From: Minwuia sp048007105
Lineage (GTDB): Bacteria; Pseudomonadota; Alphaproteobacteria; Minwuiales; Minwuiaceae
Length of the DNA: 64,000 bases
NCBI RefSeq assembly: GCF_048007105.1
Contig: NZ_CP180352.1
Coordinates: forward strand, 4,030,001-4,094,000
Direction: 5' to 3'
Part shown: positions 42,364-50,251 of the stretch, piece by piece
Numbering within the stretch: position 1 is the stretch's first letter
How the letters are laid out: each line of letters begins with the position of its first letter
Program-made: the position numbers and the translations under genes
Notes under the pieces: model-generated
What the model was told of the DNA's origin: nothing
The model's database searches: none
Seen by the model: the letters and a program-made list of their open reading frames with translations, nothing else

Positions 42364-43174
42364 TTGCGCATACATATCGGATCCAGAATGACCTACCGGC
42401 TGCCCCAGCCGGTACCGATGATATTGCTGCTGAACGTGCACTACTCACGTGTTCGCAGCCTTGGAGCAGCCGGACCATCTGATCACCGAGCCGGCGACCC
42501 CTACCAGCAGCTATCGCGACGGGTTCGGCAACTGGTGCAGCCGGCTGGTCGCGCCGGCCGGCGAGTTTTCGGTGCAGACCGATACGGTGATCCGGGATTT
42601 GGGCGAGCCGGATCCGGTCGACTGGAACGCCGGGCAACACGCCGTCGAGGACCTGCCGCCGGAAGTGCTGACCTATCTGCTCGGCAGCCGCTACTGCGAA
42701 ACGGACCGGCTGTCGGATCAGGCATGGTCGATGTTCGAGACCGCCCCGCCGGGCTGGCCCCGTGTCCAGGCCATCTGCGATTTCGTCCACAATCACCTGA
42801 CCTTCGGATACGAACATTCCCGCGCCACCCGCACGGCGGCGGAGGCGCTGGCCGAGGGCGTCGGTGTCTGCAGGGATTTCACCCATCTCGCCATCGCGCT
42901 GTGCCGATGCATGAACATTCCTGCCCGCTACTGCACCGGCTATCTCGGCGATATCGGCGTTCCGCCACCCTATCCGCCCGGCGACTTCGCCGCGTGGATG
43001 GAGGTCTGGCTCGACAATCGCTGGTGGGTCTTCGATCCCCGGAACAACCAACCGCGCATCGGCCGTGTGCTCATGGCCATCGGCCGCGACGCCGCGGATG
43101 TTCCGCTGGTCCACACCTTCGGGCCGAACGAACTCATCGGCTTTCAGGTCTGGACCGACGAAATTCAGGGCTGA
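42364..43174 (+). CDS. Transglutaminase-like family protein, TTG start, one-base frameshift, catalytic His position not conserved
   Basis: Predicted 269-residue cysteine-protease-fold protein after removal of one T near 42452-42453. The N-terminus reads 'RIHIGSRMTYRLPQPVPMILLLNVHYSRV' and the body continues one frame over with 'ALEQPDHLITEPATPTSSYRDGFGNWCSRLVAPAGEF'. The transglutaminase core follows: nucleophile in 'AEGVGVCRDFTHLAIALCR', then 'GDFAAWMEVWLDNRWWVFDPRNN', where the His usually seen as 'HAWVEV' is Ala while the Asp of 'FDPR' stays. The TTG start follows GGGAGGGGG. It ends an operon with the acyl-CoA synthetase and FemAB-like gene. Role unknown; a non-enzymatic or modified-triad function is possible. 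Confidence 0.85.
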
Positions 43175-43180
43175 CCTGGG

Positions 43181-43804
43181 TCAGACGCGCCTGACCGCTG
43201 CAGTCACAAGTCCGGCCCCGATCAGGAAGCCGCCGCCGATCCGGTTGACCAGCCGCAGCGTCTGCGGCTTGCGGAAGCGCTGACGCAGCGTGCCCGCTGC
43301 AACCACCCAGAGCGCCACGTTGACCGCCGCCATGACGACGAAGGTCGCCTCCAGGATGACGAACTGCATCAGGACGGGCTGCGCCGGATCGATGAACTGC
43401 GGGACGAACGCGACGAAGAAGACGATGCCCTTGGGGTTCAGCGCCGTGACGATCCAGGCGTGCCAGAAGATCGCCCGCTGCCCGCCCCTTGCCGCTGTGG
43501 CCTCCAGTTCGCCGATATCCGGCTTCGCCCGCCAGAGCCTGATGCCGAGCCAGATCAGATAGGCCGCGCCGACGAACTTCAGCACGGTGAACAGCGTCGC
43601 CGAGGCGGCGAGGATCGCGCCCGCGCCGGCCAGCGATGCGGTCATGGCCGTGAAGTCGCCCAGCGCCACGCCGGGCACGCTGGCCCAGCCGGTCGAACGC
43701 CCCCGCGCCAGCGCATAGGACACGACCAGGGTCACCGTCGGACCGGGAATGGCAAGGAGCGCCGCACTGGCGAGCACGAAGGCGATCCAGAGCTCGAGGG
43801 GCAT
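43181..43804 (-). CDS. LysE family translocator
   Basis: Predicted 207-residue, six-helix inner-membrane exporter. Family signs: the first helix with 'LAIPGPTVTLVVSYALARGRSTG', 'GVALGDFTAMTASLAGAGA', 'GAAYLIWLGIRLWR', and the second half 'WIVTALNPKGIVFFVAFVPQFIDP'. LysE/RhtB members export amino acids or related metabolites. The start at 43804 (MPLELWIAFV) is preferred to an ATG seven codons earlier, which adds a basic tail. It is the likely last gene after the AtuA operon on the minus strand, separated by 60 bases. Confidence 0.9.
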   Translation of the reverse strand: MPLELWIAFVLASAALLAIPGPTVTLVVSYALARGRSTGWASVPGVALGDFTAMTASLAGAGAILAASATLFTVLKFVGAAYLIWLGIRLWRAKPDIGELEATAARGGQRAIFWHAWIVTALNPKGIVFFVAFVPQFIDPAQPVLMQFVILEATFVVMAAVNVALWVVAAGTLRQRFRKPQTLRLVNRIGGGFLIGAGLVTAAVRRV

Positions 43805-43864
43805 GGCAGGTCTCCGAGGTTTCAAAGACCAGACTGAACGCAGATCGCCGCAGGGGCCGCAAGC

Positions 43865-44188
43865 CTATTGCGGGACCTCGACATTCAGATCCAGCAGGAT
43901 GGCGCTCCAGCTCTTGCCGTGGCCGTCGAGGTTCAGCGAGCCGTTGACGCCGCCGTCCAGCGCGTCCACCAGCACAAAGTTCAGGCCGTGCAGATGGGGC
44001 AGTTCGTAACGTGTCACGCGTCCCTTAACCTGCGCCCCGAAATGCGCCTTCACGGCGTCCGCGGTCACCTGTTCGCGGACGAGGTCGTAGTCCGCGGGGT
44101 CGTGGACCCAGAGCGAGATGTTCGATGTGTTGCCCTTGTCGCCAGCGCGGGCATGGGCGATCTGGTGCAGCGGGATGGTGCGGCTCAC
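43865..44188 (-). CDS. AtuA-associated small protein (AtuA ferredoxin-like-fold domain)
   Basis: Predicted 107-residue protein that is normally found fused to, or directly after, AtuA-like proteins. Visible: 'IPLHQIAHARAGDKGNTSNISLWVHDPADYDLVREQVTADAVKAHFG', 'VTRYELPHLHGLNFVLVDALDGGVNGSLNLDGHGKSWSAILLDLNVEVP'. The start overlaps the AtuA stop as ATGA, giving coupled synthesis, so it probably acts as a partner domain. No catalytic motif is recognised. Confidence 0.88.
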   Translation of the reverse strand: MSRTIPLHQIAHARAGDKGNTSNISLWVHDPADYDLVREQVTADAVKAHFGAQVKGRVTRYELPHLHGLNFVLVDALDGGVNGSLNLDGHGKSWSAILLDLNVEVPQ

Positions 44189-45510
44189 CGGAACACCTCC
44201 ACGGCGGTCGGAACGTCGCCGCGCGGCAGGTAGGCATCATGGGTGACGACCGAGGGCGTCGCCCGCCCCCGGAAACCGCCGCCGCCCGCCGGGCCGCAGC
44301 AGAGCAGGGATTCCACTTCCCAGAGCAGCAGGTCCGCCCGCGCCTTGTCCCGGAAGCGTCCGGCAATGCGCAGGCGGACATCTGTTTCCGCCGCCGGGAC
44401 GCCGTAGTCCTGATGGGCGTGCAGGCTGCGGACGCCGATCATGTCGATGCGGAGTTCCTCGGTGAAACCGTGTACCCGCCGCAGCCGCTCTTCGGCCACC
44501 TCGCCCGCCAGCCGGGCGCGGTCCGCCGCGCCCCGTCCGGCATAGGAGACCTCGCCTTCGGCCAGGAAGCCCCCGTCGAAGGCGACCGTGACCTTCAGCG
44601 TCTCGGGCCGCTCACGCCCGCCCGCGCCGGACAGTGCCACCCGGTTGCCGCCCCGGTCGTCGATCCGCACGCCGCTGAAATCGGCGGTAACGTCGGGCGT
44701 CAGATAGGCCGAGGGATCATGCACCTCGTAGATCAGTTGCTCCTTAACCGTGGCCGCAGTGACCATGCCACCGGCGCTCTCCAGCTTGGTGATGGCGACA
44801 TTACCGTCCGCGTCCACCTCGGCGACGGGATAGCCAACGCGCGCCAGATCGGGCACGTCCTTGAAACCCGGATCGGCGAAGTAGCCGCCGGTGATCTGGG
44901 TGCCGCATTCCATCAGGTGACCGACCAGGGTCCCCGCCCCGAGCCGGGTCCAGTCGTCCCCGGCCCAGCCGTAGCGGTGACGGAGCAGGCTGAGGAACAT
45001 GGACGGGTCCGCAAGCCGACCGCCGATCACCAGCGACGCGCCTGTCTCCAGCGCCGGCAGCAGGGCGTCCGCGCCAAGATAGGCGTTGGCGCCGAGCAGC
45101 GCCCGGTCGACATCGGCGACGGTCATCCGTCCCCGGTCCAGCGGCGTCTCCGGTCCGATCAGCGCGGTCACGTCGTCGCCGGTGACCGCCGCAACCGACG
45201 CGCCCTCAACACCGAGTCCCATGGCGGCGCGGGCCGCGGCCAGCGGATTGGCGACGCCCATGTTTGTGACGATGGTGCAGCCGCCGGCCAGCGTCAGCGG
45301 CCAGACGGCGGCGAGCCGCGCCTCCAGCTGCGGGTTGTAGCCCTTCGCCGGATCGGCCTTCCGGTCGCGGTGAGCGAATGCCAGCGTCCGCTCGCCGACG
45401 CATTCGAAAACCAGCGCGTCGAGGTCGCCCTCGCGCGCCAGATCCACCGCGCCATCGAGGCGGTCGGCGGAAAAGCCCGCGCCGCAGCCGATCCGGCAGG
45501 GCGCACTCAT
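44185..45510 (-). CDS. AtuA family protein (DUF1446), acyclic terpene utilisation
   Basis: Predicted 441-residue cytoplasmic protein of the AtuA family, named from Pseudomonas acyclic terpene/isovalerate-type degradation operons. The opening is 'IGCGAGFSADRLDGAVDLAREGDLDALVFECVGERTLAF', then 'IVTNMGVANPLAAARAAMGLG', 'GADALLPALETGASLVIGGRLADPSMFLSLLRH' and 'RIDMIGVRSLHA'. The biochemical role of AtuA is unknown. The gene overlaps both neighbours (ATGA on each side): a crotonase upstream and the small AtuA partner downstream. The context of crotonase, AtuA and the small protein indicates degradation of a branched or hydroxylated acyl-CoA. Confidence 0.9.
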   Translation of the reverse strand: MSAPCRIGCGAGFSADRLDGAVDLAREGDLDALVFECVGERTLAFAHRDRKADPAKGYNPQLEARLAAVWPLTLAGGCTIVTNMGVANPLAAARAAMGLGVEGASVAAVTGDDVTALIGPETPLDRGRMTVADVDRALLGANAYLGADALLPALETGASLVIGGRLADPSMFLSLLRHRYGWAGDDWTRLGAGTLVGHLMECGTQITGGYFADPGFKDVPDLARVGYPVAEVDADGNVAITKLESAGGMVTAATVKEQLIYEVHDPSAYLTPDVTADFSGVRIDDRGGNRVALSGAGGRERPETLKVTVAFDGGFLAEGEVSYAGRGAADRARLAGEVAEERLRRVHGFTEELRIDMIGVRSLHAHQDYGVPAAETDVRLRIAGRFRDKARADLLLWEVESLLCCGPAGGGGFRGRATPSVVTHDAYLPRGDVPTAVEVFR

Positions 45511-46277
45511 CCCTTGCTGAAGGTCTTCCGGGCTTCCAGCGCCGGCGTCAGACCGCCGGCCAGCCAGCTCTGGTCGGCATCGGCATAACTTGCGGCCTTG
45601 TTGAAGGCGTTGGCCGTGTTGTTGACCGCCTCCTTGACCATGCGCACCGCAACGGCAGGCATCTCCGCCGCGCGTTCGGCCAGCTCGATGGCCTTGTCCT
45701 TGGCCTTGCCATCATCGGCGACCTCGTCGACAAGGCCCCAGTCCAGCGCCTGATCCGACTGCATCCGCTCGCAGAGGATGATGATGCGCTTGGCCCGCGC
45801 CGGTCCGACAAGCCGCGTCAGCCGCGGCTGGGCGTTCCACTGCAGGTTCAGGCCGATCTTGATCTCGGGCACATAGAAGTAGCAGGACCGCCCCATTACC
45901 CGCCAATCGCAGGCCAGCGGCAGAGCGAGACCGGCGCCGACGGCGAGGCCTTCCATGGCAACCACCGTGATCTGCGGCAAATTCTCCCAGGCGTCGCACA
46001 ACTTGCCGCCAAGAAAGAAGCGTTCCCGGATCTGCAGATCCGTCATGCCCTCGGTCTGCCACATCTCGGTATCGGTCAGGTCGGCGCCGGAGGAGAAATA
46101 CTTCTCGTTGCCCGCGAGCACGATCGCGCGAGTCTCGTGATCGTCATGAAAGCTCTTGGCGACCGCGGTCATTTCCCGGATCAGCGCCGGGTTGAACGCG
46201 TTCAGCTTCTCCTTGCGGTCCATGGTGACGACGGCGATGCCGTCCCGTCGTTCGATCTCGACACTCTTCCAGCTCAT
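45507..46277 (-). CDS. Enoyl-CoA hydratase/isomerase family protein
   Basis: Predicted 256-residue crotonase-fold protein. Oxyanion segments are 'GNEKYFSSGADLTDTEMW' and 'MEGLAVGAGLALPLACDWRVMGRSC'. The usual 'PGAGGTQRL' stretch is replaced by 'NLQWNAQPRLTRLVG', which suggests divergent specificity. The ATG follows GGGAGGAG. It is coupled to the AtuA gene by an ATGA overlap and is the first gene of that operon; the candidate operator GGAGGCAA-A-TTGCCTCC lies about 53 bases upstream. A role in the acyl-CoA step of the AtuA pathway is inferred. Confidence 0.91.
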   Translation of the reverse strand: MSWKSVEIERRDGIAVVTMDRKEKLNAFNPALIREMTAVAKSFHDDHETRAIVLAGNEKYFSSGADLTDTEMWQTEGMTDLQIRERFFLGGKLCDAWENLPQITVVAMEGLAVGAGLALPLACDWRVMGRSCYFYVPEIKIGLNLQWNAQPRLTRLVGPARAKRIIILCERMQSDQALDWGLVDEVADDGKAKDKAIELAERAAEMPAVAVRMVKEAVNNTANAFNKAASYADADQSWLAGGLTPALEARKTFSKG

Positions 46278-46329
46278 GATGCTCCTCCCACGTTGCACCG
46301 GCCCCCGGACACTGTCCGGCACCTGTTCC

Positions 46330-46346
46330 GGAGGCAAATTGCCTCC
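46330..46346. promoter_or_regulatory. Candidate operator, 17-bp palindrome GGAGGCAA-A-TTGCCTCC
   Basis: Perfect 17-bp palindrome in the 130-base gap between pyk and the crotonase-AtuA operon, about 53 bases upstream of the crotonase start codon. It is compact and symmetrical like a MarR/TetR/IclR-type operator and is not followed by a U-run on either strand, so a regulator site fits better than a terminator. No regulator gene is adjacent. Confidence 0.45.
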
Positions 46347-46375
46347 TCCCTGTGCACAGCGAAGCCCAGGCCGGT

Positions 46376-46396
46376 GTCCCGGATCAAGGCCGGGAC
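46376..46396. repeat. Palindrome GTCCCGG-(7)-CCGGGAC
   Basis: Perfect 7-bp inverted repeat in the same gap, twelve bases from the pyk stop; followed by GACG. It resembles the GTCCCGGG/CCCGGGAC hairpin at 35476, so it may belong to a repeated intergenic family or act as a terminator for pyk. The loop ATCAAGG is unlike the other's CCTGA. Confidence 0.45.
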
Positions 46397-46407
46397 GACG
46401 CATGGCC

Positions 46408-47828
46408 CTATCCGTCGACCCAGGCGATGCGGAGGATGTTGGTGGCGCCGGGGGTACCGAAGGGCACGCCGGCCGTGATCACAAGCCGCTGGCCGTCGGA
46501 GGCCAGTCCCTCACGCAGGGCGATGCGGCAGGCTCTCTCCACCATGTCGGCCATGTCGCGCGCGTCCTCGGTAAGCACCGGGTGCACGCCCCAGGCGAGC
46601 GATAGCCGCCGGGAGGTTTCCAGCTTCGGTGTGAGACAGAGGATCGGCATGGACGGCCGCTCCCGCGCAGCGCGCAGCGTGGTGGAGCCGGAGGTGGTGT
46701 AGGTCACGATCGCGGCGGCGTTGATGGTCTCGGCGACCTGACGCGCGGCTGCGGTGATGGCGTCGGCCGCCGTCGATTTCGGGCACGACATGGTCGGCTT
46801 CCATGATCGCACGGTAGTGCACATCGCCCTCGGTCGCCTCGATGACGCTGTTCATCGTGGCCACGGCATCGTTCGGGAATTCGCCCACCGCGGTTTCGGC
46901 CGACAGCATCACTGCGTCCGCACCGTCATAGACCGCGGTTGCGACATCCGAGACCTCCGCGCGTGTCGGGAAGGGGCTATTGACCATGGATTCCAGCATC
47001 TGGGTCGCGACCACGACCGTCTTGCCCATGGACCGGGCGCGCCGCACAAGGTCCTTCTGCAGCGCAGGCACGCCCTCGACCGGAGTCTCGACGCCAAGAT
47101 CGCCGCGCGCCACCATGATGCCGTCGGCAATCTCCAGAATCTCGTCGATCTGCCGGACGGCCGACGGCTTCTCGATCTTGGCCATGATCGCGGCCTGCCC
47201 GCCGGCCAGCTTGCGCGCCTCGGCGATGTCGTCCGGGCGCTGCACGAAACTCAGCGCCAGCCAGTCGACGCCCAGCGAAATGGCGAAGTCGAGATCCTTG
47301 CGGTCCTTCTCCGACAGCGCCGCCAGCGGCAGCACGATATCGGGGACGTTGACCCCCTTGTGGTCGGACAGCCGGGACCCGGAAATGACCTCGACCTCGG
47401 CGCCCCGCTTCGAGCAGTCCAGCACCTTCAGCCGCACCCGGCCGTCGTCGCAGAGCAGCGCCGCTCCCGGCTCCAGAGCCTCGAAGATCTCCGGATGGGG
47501 TAGTTGCACCCGCTTGTCCGTGCCCGGCCGGTCCAGCAGGTCGAGCTTCAGTCTCTGGCCGCGTTTCAGTTCGATGCCGCCATCCTTGAACTCGCCCACC
47601 CTGAGCTTCGGCCCCTGAAGATCGGCGAGAATGCCGATCTGCCAGCCCGCGCGCCTCCTCCAGTGCCCGGACGATGCCATGGCGGCGGCGGTGGTCGGTG
47701 TGACTGCCGTGACTGAAGTTGAAGCGGAAGACGTCGACGCCGTTGTCGAACAGCTTGGCGATGCGCGCGGCCGTCGAAGTGCCCGGCCCCAGCGTCGCGA
47801 GAATCTTGGTCTGGCGGTTACGGTGCAT
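46408..47828 (-). CDS. pyk: Pyruvate kinase, two one-base frameshifts
   Basis: Predicted 472-residue glycolytic enzyme (phosphoenolpyruvate + ADP to pyruvate + ATP) if one G near 47646-47648 and one A near 46777-46779 are removed. The N-terminus 'MHRNRQTKILATLGPGTSTAARIAKLFDNGVDVFRFNFSHGSH' is intact up to 'VRALEEARG'; the next frame continues 'IGILADLQGPKLRVGEF', the active-site 'AIMAKIEKPSAV', 'ADGIMVARGDLGVETP' and 'SETAVGEFPNDAVATM' to 'HVVPE'; the third frame reads 'STAADAITAAARQVAETI' and 'VITAGVPFGTPGATNILRI'. Family length and all motifs are restored. It overlaps the glycerate kinase gene by 11 bases. Confidence 0.9.
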
Positions 47829-49101
47829 GGAACCTCTCATGGCGTGAGCGGACAATGATGGCACGGAAGTCGTTGACGTTGGTGAAGGTCGGACCCGTTG
47901 CGACAAGATCGCCCAGCGCCTCGAACGCCCGGTGGCTGTCGTTCGCGGCAAGCGCCGCGCCCAGATCGACGCCGGCCTTCTGCGCCCGGATCCACGTCGT
48001 CGGGTCGATCAGCGCGCCCGCCGCCTCGCCCAGCCCGTCGACACCGTCGGTGTCGGCGGCGATAGCCGAGATTCCACCCGCGCCGCCCAGCGTGATGGCC
48101 AGCGAAAGCGCGTATTCGCGGTTCGGGCCGCCCAGCCCGCCCTCGCCCGTTACCGTGACCGTCAGTTCACCGCCGGAAAGGATCACCCTGTCACCCGGCC
48201 GGCGCTGCATGCGGCGGGCGATGTCGGCGTGACGGGCGGCAACGTCGCGCGCCTCGCCCTCCAGCCCGTCGCCCAGATCCAGCACTTCGAGCCCCTCGGC
48301 CCTGGCAACCTCAGTGGCGGCATCCAGCGCATCCCTGGGCGCCGCGATCAGGCGGTAGTCGGTCTCGAAGGCCGGCAGCTGCGCCTTGTCCTCGGCCAAC
48401 TTCCGCCGGACAGCATCGGGCGGATCGATCTTCCACTTAGCCAGCACATCCAGGGCATCGGCGCCGCTGCTGGGATCCGGCACCGTGGGACCCGAGGCGA
48501 TCACGAGCGGATTGTCGCCGACCACGTCGGAAATCGCGAGGGTGACGACCTTCGCCGGCGCGGCCGCCCGTGCCAGACCGCCGCCCTTGATGGCCGAAAG
48601 GTGCCGGCGCACGGCATTGATGTCCTGGATCGGCGCCCCCGAACGCAGCAGCTGCCGCGTCACCGTCTGCTTGTCGGCGAGGCTGACGCCCTCGACCGGA
48701 CAGGTGAGCAGTGCCGATCCGCCGCCGGACAGCAGGCAGATCACCTGATCGTCCGGCCCAAGCCCCTGAACCATCTCGAGGATCTCGCGCGCGGCAGCCA
48801 GCCCCGCATCGTCGGGAACCGGATGCGCCGCCTCGACGACCCGTATGTGCTGCGTCGGCTTCGAATAGCCGTAGCGGGTGACCACAACCCCCTCGACCGG
48901 ACCGTCCCATGCCGCTTCGAACGCCTCGGCCATGGCGCCGGCCGCCTTGCCGGCGCCGACGACGACGGTTCTGCCCGCCACCGGACCGGGCATGAATCCG
49001 GCGAGACATTGAGCCGGGCGGACGCGCTCGATGGCCGCGTCCAGCAGCCGCAACAACAGCTTGCGATCCGTTTCGGTCGCGTATCGACGGTCTTTCGTCA
49101 T
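47818..49101 (-). CDS. Glycerate 2-kinase (DUF4147/MOFRL family)
   Basis: Predicted 427-residue enzyme phosphorylating D-glycerate to 2-phosphoglycerate. The N-terminal DUF4147 domain includes 'VVGAGKAAGAMAEAFEAAW', 'EAAHPVPDDAGLAAAREIL' and 'ICLLSGGGSALLTCPVEGVSLADK'; the C-terminal MOFRL domain includes 'LSGGELTVTVTGEGGLGGPNREYALSLAI' and 'AADTDGVDGLGEAAGALID'. The ATG at 49101 (MTKDRR) is chosen; an in-frame ATG 141 bases upstream would run into the divergent racemase gene. It overlaps pyk by 11 bases: 2-phosphoglycerate, via enolase, yields the substrate of pyruvate kinase, so the pair forms a plausible glycerate-to-pyruvate module, as in ttu-type clusters. Confidence 0.92.
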   Translation of the reverse strand: MTKDRRYATETDRKLLLRLLDAAIERVRPAQCLAGFMPGPVAGRTVVVGAGKAAGAMAEAFEAAWDGPVEGVVVTRYGYSKPTQHIRVVEAAHPVPDDAGLAAAREILEMVQGLGPDDQVICLLSGGGSALLTCPVEGVSLADKQTVTRQLLRSGAPIQDINAVRRHLSAIKGGGLARAAAPAKVVTLAISDVVGDNPLVIASGPTVPDPSSGADALDVLAKWKIDPPDAVRRKLAEDKAQLPAFETDYRLIAAPRDALDAATEVARAEGLEVLDLGDGLEGEARDVAARHADIARRMQRRPGDRVILSGGELTVTVTGEGGLGGPNREYALSLAITLGGAGGISAIAADTDGVDGLGEAAGALIDPTTWIRAQKAGVDLGAALAANDSHRAFEALGDLVATGPTFTNVNDFRAIIVRSRHERFHAP

Positions 49102-49171
49102 TGGCCCCCTTCGATCCCCGTGCAGAATAGGGTCCGCGAACCCAGAACGCCATGCAGCACCGGAGCGCATC

Positions 49172-50179
49172 TTGAGCCAGGGCGAAGGCACCTTCTTCTG
49201 CATCGACGGACATACCTGCGGCAATCCCGTCCGCGTCGTCACCGGCGGGGCGCCTGTCTTCCACGGCGCGACGATGAGCGAGAAACGGCAGCATCTGATG
49301 CGGGACTACGACTGGATCCGCACCGGTCTGATGTACGAACCCCGCGGCCACGACGTCATGTCGGGCACGATCCTGGTCCCGCCCTGCCGCGAGGACTGCG
49401 ACATCGGCGTGCTTTTCATCGAGGTCTCGGGCTGTCTGCCGATGTGCGGCCACGGCACCATAGGCACCGTCACGGCTATTCTGGAACGGAAGCTGGTCGC
49501 GCCGAAGACGGAAGGAGTCCTCTCGCTCGACACGCCGGCGGGACTGGTGGAGGCCGAATACGTGCTGCGCGACGGCATGGTCGAATGGGTCAAGATCGTG
49601 AACGTGCCGAGTTTCATGTTCGCGTCGGGCATCGCCATCGACTGCCCGGAACTGGGGCCGCTCAGCGTCGATGTCGCCTATGGCGGGAACTTCTACGCCA
49701 TCATCGAGGCGCAGGAGAACTACCGTGACATGGCCGACCTCAGCCCCGGCGACATCCAGCGGCTGAGCCCCGCAGTGCGCGATCTGGTCAACGCCACGTT
49801 CGATGCCGTGCACCCGGAGGACGACACGATCCGCGGCGTCAGCCACGTGATGTGGACCGGCGCGCCGACGCGCAAGAGTGCGACGGCACGCAACGCCGTC
49901 TTCTACGGTGACAAGGCGATCGACCGTTCCCCCTGCGGCACCGGAACCTCGGCCCGGATGGCGCAGTTGCACGCCCGCGGCGCATTGACCGCAGACGACC
50001 GGTTCATCCACGAATCCATCATCGGCAGCATGTTCGAAGGGACGATTGAAGACGAAGGGGATATTGGTGGTATCATAACGATACGACCCGGCATCCGGGG
50101 CTGGGCCAGAATTCACGGGCTCAACACAATATTCATCGACCGCCGCGATCCTTTCGCACACGGGTTTCAGGTGGTCTAG
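49172..50179 (+). CDS. Proline racemase family protein (4-hydroxyproline epimerase type), TTG start
   Basis: Predicted 335-residue epimerase of the proline racemase fold. Both catalytic cysteines are present: 'LPMCGHGTIGT' and 'SPCGTGTSARMAQL', so it is a two-base racemase/epimerase rather than the Thr-type dehydratase. Other family parts: 'FFCIDGHTCGNPVRVV', 'RTGLMYEPRGHDVMSGTILVPPC', and 'GVSHVMWTGAPTR'. There is no suitable ATG; TTG at 49172 follows GGAG by six bases and begins close to the conserved strand. It is divergent from glycerate kinase across 70 bases. trans-4-hydroxy-L-proline to cis-4-hydroxy-D-proline is the likely reaction; no downstream hydroxyproline genes are in the window. 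Confidence 0.9.
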   Translation: MSQGEGTFFCIDGHTCGNPVRVVTGGAPVFHGATMSEKRQHLMRDYDWIRTGLMYEPRGHDVMSGTILVPPCREDCDIGVLFIEVSGCLPMCGHGTIGTVTAILERKLVAPKTEGVLSLDTPAGLVEAEYVLRDGMVEWVKIVNVPSFMFASGIAIDCPELGPLSVDVAYGGNFYAIIEAQENYRDMADLSPGDIQRLSPAVRDLVNATFDAVHPEDDTIRGVSHVMWTGAPTRKSATARNAVFYGDKAIDRSPCGTGTSARMAQLHARGALTADDRFIHESIIGSMFEGTIEDEGDIGGIITIRPGIRGWARIHGLNTIFIDRRDPFAHGFQVV

Positions 50180-50251
50180 GCGATCAGGCCGGACAGCGGT
50201 GCGCCGATGACTGCTGTTCGCGGTTGAAGTTCAGGGGGCCGGCAACTGCGA

